This document shows positions 27,601 through 38,226 of a stretch of DNA of 64,000 nucleotides, in pieces. The notes under the pieces were generated by a model. It saw only the letters and a list, made by a program, of their open reading frames with translations. It was not told where the DNA came from and searched no databases. The stretch covers positions 1,001,651 to 1,065,650 of the forward strand of contig JAIUJO010000162.1 in the NCBI GenBank assembly GCA_023846275.1, read 5' to 3'. Made by a program: the position numbers and the translations under genes. The first letter of the stretch is position 1. Each line of letters opens with the position of its first letter. The DNA comes from Vanilla planifolia (Eukaryota > Streptophyta > Magnoliopsida > Asparagales > Orchidaceae).

Positions 27601-30600
27601 GAGACTAACATTGTTTGTCTTGTGTCAATGAGCTCCGTAAATATAAACCTTGACTTTTATGTTGTTAAATGATTTTATTTATAGTAATTGGCATATTTTA
27701 TGTAATAACTAAATTCTATCAAACTATGGTGATCAAGGCTACTAAACTCGACATCCTTAGTGCTTTACAAAGCATATTTACCATTTAATTTAACTTTATT
27801 TAAAAGTTTGATTTATGTTTGTGACATTACATTGAAACTATAATTCTTCTCCTATGACTTTTATATAAGTTTGATTTTGTTATATTACGTTACATTAGTT
27901 TAACTTATCTTATTTTTAAATTATACTACTTAATAATAAATTAACAACTTATTTTATTATTATTTATTCCTATTAAATATTGCAATTCAATGTAGTTGCA
28001 AAAGTGATCTAATCGAGTAGAAATAAACAATTTTTGACTTTACTCAATGAGTTCTGTGAAAGTAAATATTAATTTTTATTTAAAACTACTTTATTTTTTG
28101 TTACTTTATCATATTTTAAAAGACATTTTCTATTCATCATAGATTTCATGATTGAGAACATTACACCATATCTCTTTAGCATTGTTAAATGTAACTTTCT
28201 CATAAAACATTTTGTCATTCTAACAAATTTCTTACTACAATTAAGTTATACTATTATTAAATTGTAACTGTATGTCATGTGACCTTCACATTATTATTTT
28301 GGATATATGACATTCTTTCAATTTATCACATTTCAACAATAAGTAAGTACTTATTTACTTACTATTAAAATAACAATGTTTTATTATTTATTTTTATTTC
28401 ATTGGTAATTTGTAGTAATTCAAAATGAGCTACGATTAAGATGAAGAAAATAACATTGGATTAGTGTCCAAGTGTTTTGCATAGTTAAATATTAATTTTT
28501 AGTGTTTAGGATTATGACAAGTTTTTTGGGCAACTTGATTCTTTCATCAATTGATGATTAAGGGTGTAATACTTAACTCTTTAGTATCATTGAACATAAC
28601 TTTTTCTCACAATTTATTTCATTTTTTTGAAATGTTTTTTTATTTGGAGAAATTACTATGAACCACTAATTCTATTTTTTGTGACCTTTATAATAATTTT
28701 ATTTTGTTACATTATATTCTTTCAATTTATGTCATTTTTTATCTTAATATATATTACTTAGTATTGCTAAATAATATATTTTTTGGTTTCTTAAAGTTTT
28801 GATTCTCTATAATTTTTAATCATGCTATGTTTTTCAATAAACTTGTCACAACGAGCTGTCCAAGTAACCCTTAAGTTTTTTATTTGGTTTGGTTATATAA
28901 CTTTTACAATCTAATTCTTCTCTAATGTAACCTTTACATAGCATAGATTTGGTTATTATTACATTTGTTCAATTTATCTCATTTTATTATTATCAAAAAA
29001 ATAAATTTACTATTATTTATACTTATTTAACCAAGGATTTCATAAAACTTACAAATGAGGTGCAATTTCTACAAAGCAAATGATGATGGATCCACTACAA
29101 TGAGTTTCATCTAATGAAGTGTTCAATTGTAAATTCTTAAAAATTTCAATTTGAAGGTTTTTGTATGATTTATCAGACATTTTTATTCTTAAATTAGTTT
29201 GATTGTCAAAGATATTACACTTGATATCCTTAGCATTTTCAAATGAGAATTTCCCTTACAATTTAGCTTAATTTCTCTAATTTTTTAATTTAATTTTGTT
29301 ATATTATTAAGAAACTTTAATTCTCCATTATTTTGATCTTTATATCACATTAACTTATTTATATTATATTTCTTTAATTTATCTTATTTTGGCTTTAATA
29401 TATATAGCATAATATTAAAATAATAATTTATTATTTATTCTTCTTATTCACTTTTTTCTTAATTTGTAAGAATTTAAAATGAGGAATAATCGAGATGAAA
29501 TAAAATCATTGCACAACTCAAAAAATTTTATCTAATTAAATATACTTTTTATATCATTTTAAATATTTTTCTTTCGTATGTTTAAAAACTTTTCTTTGAG
29601 ATATGTTTATTCATATCGAATGTAATGATTTATAATGTTACACTCAATCTTCTAAGTTTCTTGGAGTACTATTTTCTCCTATAAATTATCTTATTTCTAA
29701 ATTTTTTTATTATTTTAAATTATTATGCTACTTTAAATCTCCTCCCATTGCACTATTACATTCTTTTGATTTAGTTATGCTCTACTTTTGCAATTGATCT
29801 CATTTGAACTTAACATATATTTACTTCATATTAAAATTGTAATTAATATTGTATACGGTTATTTTGTTCGCTAATATGTAGTAACTCTATATGAGGTTAA
29901 ATATAGATGAATCAAGTGTCATTATACTCATGTAGATGTATTATATCAATTAAAAAAAAATTTTAGTTTTTGAAATATTTAAATTTAATGGTTTTTCATG
30001 TTTTGTGAGAGATTTTGATTCATATGTGACATGACGATTAAGGATGTCACACTCGATCTCCTTAGTATTTTTAATTGAACTTTTCAATATAATTTTTATA
30101 TTTTTTTAATAGTTTCACTTTGATTTTTCTATATTACTATACAATTCTAAATTTTATCTTATGTCTTGTTTAGCACACCATAATTTTGTTATAATACATT
30201 ACTTCAATTTATTTCAACTAATACTTAGCATATATATATATATATTTGTGTGTGTGTGTGTCTGTATAATATTAGAAAACAAATTTATTGTAATGTTTTA
30301 TTACTTTTTAGTTATTCCTTTTAAATATTCAACTCACCAAGAACAACTCTTTCTAACTAAATATTTAATTATATTTTATGAAATATTTTATTTTCTAGCA
30401 TTTTAGTGCTTTGCAAGACATTTGAAATGATAGTTGGTTCATCAACTTTGGTTCTGATATATTATTTTTTTTTCAATTTATCTCATTTAAATTGTAATGT
30501 ATATACTTAAAATTACAACAACAATTTAATAATTATTTATGTTTAACAAATTTTTTAATTTACATTAATTCCAAATCAATTTGGTTCAAGATGAGACGAA

Positions 30601-32330
30601 GATATTGAACCCAACTTAACAAGCTCTTTCAAATTAAGTGTTAATTTTTTAAATACATTATTTTTTTCACTCACACCTAATTTGACTATTGAGGATGTCA
30701 GGCTTAATCACATCAATATCATTGAACAAAAATTTAATTATAATTTCCATTATTTATCTAAATGTTTTACAATGAGTTTGCTATACTATGACGAATTCTA
30801 ATTTTCCTTCCATGTCACCTTTATATGATTTTGATTTTTTTATTAGATTGCTTCAATTTCACTAAATTAAATTTCAATAAATATTTAGTTAATATTAAAA
30901 TAATACACATTTTAATATCAATTTCTATCTAGTTTCATATTGTTACTAAAAGTTTTATGATAGAGAGGAAATACACCTCATTGGACTCATGTTTGTAGTT
31001 CGACATCAATTTTTAAAATATTTAATTTTAGTTGATCGTGGTACACTTTACAATATGCTCTAATTCACACCTAATTTTATGATACATGATGTTACCCATT
31101 GTCACCTTAGTATCTTTTATTAAAACTTTCAAGCAAAATGTTGTCTTTTTTGCTTTTTCTAATTTGATTTAGTTATATTACTACAAAACTCTAATTATCC
31201 TCTTATGGTATATGAAATAGTTTTAGATTATCTTAATTCACCTTTTATACATATTACTTAATATTAAAATTATAATTTCATTTTATTTATGATTATTTAT
31301 TTTGGTAATTGATAGAAGTTTGAAGTATGTTTGAGACGAGATAAAACAAACATCATTGGACTACTCTTCAGAAGCTTTATCAAATTCATTATTGATTTTT
31401 ATATTTTTGAAGTATTTTATTTCTTAAGACTTGTATATTTTATGAGGCATTTTTATTCTTACATAATTTGATGATCAAGAATATTACACTCAATCTCTAT
31501 AGTTTTTTTAGTGCAACTTTTGCATTCAATCAACATAATTTTTCAACATTTTTAATTATATTTTATTATATTATTATGAAACTATAAATCTCTTCTATTA
31601 TGACTATTACATCACTTTGATTTTATTAATTATGTTATTTGAATTTAACTAATTTCAACTTTAATATATATTACTTAAGAACTTATATTTAAGATGGAAT
31701 GTTATGAGTTGTATTGATTATGTTTTGAACATTACATCACTTTTACTCTTCTGTTCAAATTCAATCCAATTAATAAATTTGTTTGTGTCACTTATATTAT
31801 TACTTTTGGAAATTGTATGAGTTATTTTTATTTGGACCTAATTTTATTAGTAAAGATGCCACACTCGTGCCCTATAATACCTTTGAAAAAAACTTTTTCT
31901 ACAACATATCTAATTTTTTGCATTTTTTGCTTCAATTTTGCTATGCTTCTATAAATGTCTAATTCTCTTCACATTTGACATTTGTATTAATTTAATTTTG
32001 TTATATTACATTGCTTCTATTGATAGAATTTTTAACTTTACTATTTATTTATCACATATTACAACTATATTTTTTTGCCTAATTAATTAGGTAATTTGTA
32101 GTAAATCCAAATGATGACTCATTGAGAAAAAATTAATGTCATTGGAGTCACCTTTATGAGCTCTATTTCATTGATAAAGTTTTCAATGATTTATTAATTA
32201 AAGTTTTAGTAGATTTTATGAGATATTTTTTTTGTACATAATCTAACGATCAAAGATGTCACACTCAATTATTTTAGTAGTTTTGAATACAACTTTCCTA
32301 AAAACCTTTTCTCATTTCGTTCAAATTTAT
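27601..32330 (+). repeat. Satellite block 3, + orientation
   Basis: A boxes lie near 27737, 28153, 28562, 29209, 29632, 30040, 30693, 31085, 31482, 31853 and 32253. Degraded or truncated copies fall near 28,800, 30,440 and 31,700. The A boxes at 29,209, 29,632 and 30,040 are among the better preserved in the window. The block stops about 77 bp after its last A box at a fold-back junction. No gene is seen. Confidence 0.86.
30231..30260. repeat. Compound (TA)n(TG)n microsatellite, site 1
   Basis: A TA run of about 15 bp (30,231-30,245) is followed after TT by a TG run (30,247-30,260). It lies after ATACTTAGCA in a + monomer, at site 1. Confidence 0.93.
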
Positions 32331-32403
32331 AAAAGAGCAAAAAAATAGTCATATAAAAATGCATTCAAAGAAACAAAGAAGATCAAGTGTAACAACCTCA
32401 ATA
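32253..32403. other. Fold-back junction between blocks 3 and 4
   Basis: A + A box at 32,253 and a reverse A box at 32,384 face each other across a switch at about 32,330. Each box is about 75 bp from the switch. As at 25.2 kb, both arms end at nearly the same monomer position. Confidence 0.75.
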
Positions 32404-34215
32404 ATCAAATTTATTCTAAATCAAAAGAACTCATAAAATATACCTAAACCCTGAAAAATAAAATGTTCAGGGATATAAAATACAAGTTTAAAGTAATGGA
32501 GCTAGTTAGAACTAGTTTCTCTTCATCAAACCTTCCATATAATTACCACGTTTTTATAAGGTAGTTAAACATAAAAGAAAATAAATTATTATTTTAATTT
32601 TAACAACATATATATTAAAAACAATACAATATAAATTTAACAAATTTAAAATAACTCGATTATAACTATGTAAAACTCATAGTAGAGTACAATTATATCT
32701 TTAAAGTAATATAACTATACTAAAACAAAAAATTAGAGTATATAGGATAATTGGTATTATAGAGTTGTATTTCAAGATAAAGAGGAGATCTGCTATAATA
32801 TCCTCAGTGATAAACATAGGTACAAACTAAAAATTCTCATAAAAAATGAGAAAATCAAAGAAAATAATGCTTAAATTTAAAAATATGATTTCTTAAATGG
32901 ATAGAGGTCATTGAAGTTAGTATGATTATGATTGTTTGGTTTTGCTTGGACACTTATTGTGCTTACTTTGAATTACCAAATTCATTAGTCATAAATTAAA
33001 ATTAAGTTTATTTTTATATTTAAAAAAATTATAATGAAGGTGGAAATAACATCAAATTGATTCAACATAATGTAATCGAAGTAAAGCGATGAAAAGATTG
33101 CATGAGAGAAGAATTATACTTTCATAGCAATATAACTAAATCAAAGTAAAGAATTTAAAGATATTAAAGTTATGATGTGTACCAACCTCAATTGATAAAA
33201 AGAAGTACAAACAAAAAAGTTATTGAAGCTTTTTGAAAGGCAAGAAAAAATATCTAAAAGAATATTTAGTATGATAAAGTTTATTGAGATTAATCTAATG
33301 ACATTTATTTCTTCTTGATTAGACCTCTTGTAGGTTTTTTGAGAAATACCAAAATGATTAACTATAAAAAAGTTCAAATATTTTTTAAATTTAAGGAAAT
33401 TAAATATTAAAGCTTAGATAAAGCAAATTAAAGCACTGTAATACAGTATAATCGAAGTAATATAAAGGTCACATGCGTGAAGATTGAGACTTATATAGTA
33501 ACTTAACAAAATAAATACAATATATTAGAACAAATAAGATAAATTTTCTCAAAAAATAACATTCTATGCTACTAAATAGAGTGAGTGTACTATCTTTAAT
33601 AACAAAATTAGGCAATTGAAAAAGTCTAAAAAATTTTCTAAAGCAATAGATATAGGGAGATAACGAGTAATATCTATGACTATTAAACTAAGTACAAAGT
33701 GAAATAACTTAAAAACTATGTCAAACTTTAAAAGGTAAACTATTTTAAAATATATGAAAAAGGAATGACTAATTGGATAAAGCTTAGTGGGATGAGTCAA
33801 ATGACATTTATTTCATCTCGATGAGACATTTTTTTGATTTATCATAAATTAAATAAATAATTCAGAATGATTGGTAATAATTAATTATTTTATTTTTTAT
33901 TAAATAGATATTAAAGATAAAATGAGATAAATTAACATTGGAAAGTTTACCTCCAAGATAGTAATATGATGCAATTGAATATCATCATTCTTCACATCAG
34001 GTATGAGCTAAATTGTTTTGTAAACTTTTTGATGTCTTACAAAAAAAATTTGTAAAAAGTATAAAAAAAAAATTTTCTTGGAAAGCTTAGTGAGATAAAT
34101 CCAACAACAGTGCTTCGTCTTAGATGGACCTCATTTAATATTTTTGTAAATCACCAAAAGAAGTAAGCATTTCAAAAATCATTGTCATATGAGAGAATAT
34201 TTAAAGTAATATCCC
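32331..34215 (-). repeat. Satellite block 4, - orientation
   Basis: Reverse A boxes lie near 32384, 32787, 33180, 33582, 33668 and 33980. The 33582-33668 pair is only about 86 bp apart, which marks a local rearrangement. Near 34,190 the copy has a deletion that joins the AAATCATTG region directly to CATATGAGAGAATATTTA. No gene is seen. Confidence 0.8.
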
Positions 34216-34224
34216 ATCAGTATC

Positions 34225-34785
34225 GTATATATATCATTGGACAAATCTTAGAAATCTAAATCTAACTATTATTCAACTTTATATTTTTTAAATATTTATT
34301 TTATAAGGTTTTTCCTTATTTTGTCATTTTAAGCTTGGCTTGATGATCAAAGATGTTACACTAAATCTACTCAGTATTTTACAATGCAACTTTCTTATAA
34401 AATTTATTTAGTTTCATATTATACAAAATTTTTTCTATATTGTGATGTAACTCCAATTTCACTCTCATGTCACCTAAGAATTACTTTGATTTTTTAATAT
34501 TACGTTTAAAAATTATTCTCATTTGAGCTTTAACATGCATTTAATTAATATTAAAAACTTCATTGTACTCATCTCAATGACTTTCATCGGATTATTATGA
34601 CTTTTTCATTTTAAATATGTTATTTTCTTGGGTTTGGCATGCTTCATAAGAAATTCTTTTGTATGGGAATTAATGATTGAGATTACTACCCTTGACCCTT
34701 TAAGGACTTGGAATGTAGCATTCCCACGAAATTTATCTCATTTCTTTGAGTTTTACCTCTTTTATTTTCCTATATCATTATTTTT
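34225..34785 (+). repeat. Satellite block 5, + orientation, about 1.3 monomers
   Basis: A short + segment that starts at CATTGGACAAATCT (just before a B box). It has A boxes near 34350 and 34680 and a B box near 34565 (TGTACTCATCTCAATGACT). It ends about 100 bp after the second A box. Confidence 0.8.
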
Positions 34786-35070
34786 TTAAAATACCATAAA
34801 TTAACAAACAAATTAGACATAAACAATTATAAAATTAAAACTTTAAAGTTAAGTAAACATATACTAAAGATGAAAAGAGTTAAATTATAGAAACATAATG
34901 TAGACAAAATATAGCACTATAAATATCACAAGATGAAAGATTTAGATTTATGTAGTAATATACAAAAATCATATAAAAAAAGTTGATGAAATTAGGTAAG
35001 TTGTACGAGAAAGTTGTTTGTTTCATCTTGATTAGACCTCCTCATTTGAATTTATTAAGAAACCATAGTT
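34786..35070 (-). repeat. Satellite block 6, - orientation, deleted copy
   Basis: A reverse segment of about 285 bp. It begins in the reverse of the TTGGTAATT region and runs through the inner module to CGAGAAAGTTG. It then jumps to TTTGTTTCATCTTGATTAG, the reverse of the region just before the B box, so the A box and the AT-rich second half are missing. Confidence 0.75.
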
Positions 35071-35262
35071 TATCTACTTAGAGATGGTCTATCAAATTAA
35101 ATACTTTTTACAATTTTTTATTATCTTTATTTTTATAAATTTAGTATGCTTCGTGAAACAACTCAACTCATACCTTGTTTGGCGATGTGAGATGTTGCAT
35201 TCAGTTTCCTAACTATCTTAGAAAGCAATAATCCCAAACTAGTTATCTCATTATTTCAAAAA
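35071..35262 (+). repeat. Satellite block 7, + orientation, less than half a monomer
   Basis: About 190 bp in + orientation. It contains a divergent B box (GAGATGGTCTATCAAATTAA), GTATGCTTCGTGAAACA, an A box near 35190 (GATGTTGCATTCAGTTTCC) and AGTTATCTCATTATTTC. It is the smallest inverted segment I can place. Confidence 0.75.
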
Positions 35263-36120
35263 TTGCATTCAAATGCATGAAAGAGAATCATGTATAATCA
35301 TCTTGACCTTGAAATTAAGAACAAACAAAAAAGTCTCACAAATCATGCACACAAAAAAGAGTAGAGCTCATCAAGATGATTCGAATGATGATCTTTTAGT
35401 CTTTACCCACCCTCATTTGTAATAATTCTAATTGTGAAATTAAATTGAAATAGATAACGAGAAATAGTAATTTAACATTAAAAAATATATTTATTAAACA
35501 AGAAATAAGATAAATTTAAGTAATGTTATTATATTAGAAAATCAAAGTCATATAAAAGTCACACAATAAAAGAATTTGACTTTTGTACTTGCATATCCAA
35601 ATAAAGGAAATAATTTTAAAAAATGAGATAAATTATATGATAGTTAACGTTCAAAGAAACTAAAAAGTATGATTATGAAATCCTTGATTATCAAATCATG
35701 TTCAAGTCAAAAAGCCCAAAAAATTATATAAAAAACATTTAAAATAAAATATTTTGCATAATATTAAAAATTAATATTTCAAAAATTATATTTAAGTAAA
35801 TAAGAATAAATAATAATAAAATATTTTTTTAATAAAAGTATAATTTATATTAAATCTTAAAAGAGACAAAAATAAGCAATGTACTATAACACAATAAAAG
35901 AGTTATAAAGTTCACATGATAGGTGAATTAGAGTTTTACAGTTATTTAGCTAATTCAAAAAATTCTTTTGAAAAGTGACGTAAGTTATAAAGGATAGTTA
36001 GATAGTATGACATGAAGTACATGAACTGTAACATCCTTGGTCGATAAATTTGGTAGAATCAAATTATGTCACCAGGCATGCCCAAAAACTTAAAAAATAA
36101 AATATTTGAAATTATGAACA

Positions 36121-36135
36121 TATATATATATATAT
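36121..36135. repeat. Short TA microsatellite, site 2
   Basis: About 15 bp of TA after GAAATTATGAACA in a - monomer, just before the degenerate B box. This is site 2. Confidence 0.82.
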
Positions 36136-37300
36136 TTGGACTAAGGTTATATTAGCAAGTCTAAGTAATTATTTTATTTTCCATTAAACCTCTTTAAGAA
36201 TTACAAATAAAGTTTAAAAATAAAAAATTATAAATAATAATAAATTATTATTTTAACAATATGTAAGTATATATCAAAGAAGAAATGAGATTTATTGAAA
36301 CAATGTAATATAATTAAAATCATGTGATGCAATGGAAACACAATATATGAATTATAGTTTCAATATGTAACATCAAAAAGTAAGAAAAAAATTTCAAGAA
36401 GTGAGATTTATTTTACACGAGAGTAAAATTCTAAGAGCCTAAAGATATCAAGTGTAATATCCTTGACTATTACATCTAGTTCAATTAAAAATATTTTGTA
36501 AAGTGTGTGAAAATAAAGGAAAAGAAAATATTTAAAGGCATCAAATTTCATTATTTAATTGAAGAAAGCAAGTAGAGTCTTGTACACCAACGTTTTTTTT
36601 CGTCTCAATCAAACCTCATAAGGAGTTATATCAAATGACAAATATTAATAAACCTAAGTTATTATTTTAATAAGTTAAATTTAAGTAATGAAATATAACT
36701 AAATCAAAGAATTAGAATCATAATATGAGAGAATATTTAGAGTTACATAATAATATAACAAAATGGAATTAAAAAATTTGTAGAAGCAAGAAATTGTGCA
36801 CAACAAATTTTTTTCCAATATACGATGGTGATTGAGAGTAATATCCTCGATTTTCATATAAGATTTATTCAAAACTCTAGAAAAATAATATAAAACATAA
36901 AAATTGATGTGTAATTAGGTATTGCGAATCAAGACGAGTACAACAGCATTTGTTTTTCCTTTATCAAACCTTATTTAAAATTTTAATAAATTATACAATT
37001 AATTTTAAAACATATTCTTTTAATATTATGTTAATATATGTCAAATATGAAATATGACGAATCGAGACAATGTTATACAACCTAATCAAAGTGATATAAA
37101 TATTGTATAAGAAAGAAAATGATGATTTCATAATAATATGTTCAAATCAAACAAAAAATTTGTAAAATTTAGTTGAATTTTTTTGGAAAGTTGCACTCTA
37201 TTGTACATAAGAGATCATGTGTAACATTCTCAATCAGTGAAATGTTTTGAACAAAATATGTCACGATGCATCTACAAACAAAAAAAAATAATTCTTTAAG

Positions 37301-37306
<6 letters not shown>

Positions 37307-37342
<36 letters not shown>
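37307..37342. repeat. (AT)18 microsatellite bordering the fossil insert on the left
   Basis: A perfect AT run of about 36 bp after TTTAAGATATAA, at site 2 of a - monomer. It directly abuts the first base of the non-satellite insert. Confidence 0.95.
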
Positions 37343-37346
<4 letters not shown>

Positions 37347-37984
37347 TCATCTTCCAGCTCTTGCCTTCTATCTCCATTTCAATTTGGATGAGATCGCGGA
37401 GAAACGCGTCCAAGATGAGTGTAAATAGACTTTTTGCTGCTTTGTTCAAGGAGATCCCTATAGTCTAGTTTCGTGGTAAGGGACCCACATTCTTCGCAGG
37501 ATCCAATTTGGACTAAAACCTCACTAATCAATCATCTGCTCTTGAGGTGATTGTTTTAGAATACGGTCACACCTGCCATTGGGTCAAGTATGTGATCGAG
37601 CCAACATAACAGGAAACAATACTAAATCGTAATCTTGTTGATGGCTTGACTGTCTACTAGCATCTGCCCTGAGTCCTCCTTCAATTGGGTGACGAGTGTG
37701 GGTACAACACAATTACAGAGACTCTCTTGCATGTAGCCCTTGTTGAGAAACTCTTCCACTTGTAGTCCACCAAAGAAAACCCTAAGATCTGTTTGAGCAC
37801 AAACTTGTCAACTTGTCATTGAATGGAAGACTTTTGCCTCTGATTTATGTTCAACATAAGGGTCCTTCACATAATCTCTCATTGTGGCCCTTGCTTAATG
37901 AGTCGAGAGAGAGCCATGCCACATTACATGGGAGGAACTTACCCTTCACTAGCTCTTCCTTTTTGAACATTTCAATTGATGGTT
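37343..37984 (-). mobile_element. Fossil fragment of a Ty3/Gypsy LTR retrotransposon (reverse-transcriptase region)
   Basis: This stretch of about 640 bp is visibly less AT-rich than everything around it and shares nothing with the satellite. On the reverse strand the part at roughly 37,620-37,770 encodes sequence recognisable as the start of a plant Ty3/Gypsy reverse transcriptase. It shows a KGYMQESLCNCVVP-like stretch, and further on VDSQAINKITI, the family's VD(S/C)RAIN.IT motif. The rest of the insert is not recognised with confidence but has the same base composition, so it is probably from the same element. No LTR, primer-binding site, integrase or RNase H is seen. The copy is a broken internal fragment with several breaks, old and not functional. 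It is bounded on both sides by TA runs. Confidence 0.8.
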
Positions 37985-38006
37985 TATATATATATATATA
38001 TATATA
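37985..38006. repeat. (TA)11 microsatellite bordering the fossil insert on the right
   Basis: A perfect TA run of about 22 bp between the insert and ATTTGATGGAGCTCG, where the interrupted monomer resumes. It is the right-hand half of the TA tract into which the insert appears to have gone. Confidence 0.93.
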
Positions 38007-38135
38007 ATTTGATGGAGCTCGTTAAGACATAGACAACAATGGTTGCTTCATTTATGAAAAAACTCATTTGAAATTTTTGCAAAGCAGCAATGTAAATATG
38101 AATATAAAATATAAAATTATTATTTTTAATATCAA

Positions 38136-38138
<3 letters not shown>

Positions 38139-38223
<85 letters not shown>
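38139..38223. repeat. Compound (CA)n(TA)n microsatellite, site 1
   Basis: A CA run of about 55 bp with one interruption near 38,143 is followed by about 29 bp of TA, then GAATCAAAGATAAAATTAG. It lies at site 1 of a - monomer. Read on the satellite strand it is (TA)n followed by (TG)n, the same order as at 30.23 kb. Confidence 0.95.

Positions 38224-38226
<3 letters not shown>

Larger units (their letters stand above)
35263..37342 (-). repeat. Satellite block 8a, - orientation, up to the fossil insert
   Basis: Reverse A boxes lie near 35290, 35666, 36025, 36446, 36832 and 37212. The last monomer runs normally through its CACGATGCATCTAC region to the AT stretch after the B box, which has become a TA run directly beside the Ty3/Gypsy fossil. 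No gene is seen. Confidence 0.85.

Noticed and set aside
37261-37449. Reverse open frame of 62 codons overlapping the left edge of the fossil
   Set aside because: It runs from the fossil through the TA tract into satellite sequence, so it is a chance frame across a junction.
37681-37740. Forward-strand peptide VTSVGTTQLQ that resembles a subtilase or sedolisin segment
   Set aside because: The opposite strand of the same bases gives the recognisable Ty3/Gypsy reverse-transcriptase motifs, and no protease context exists around it.
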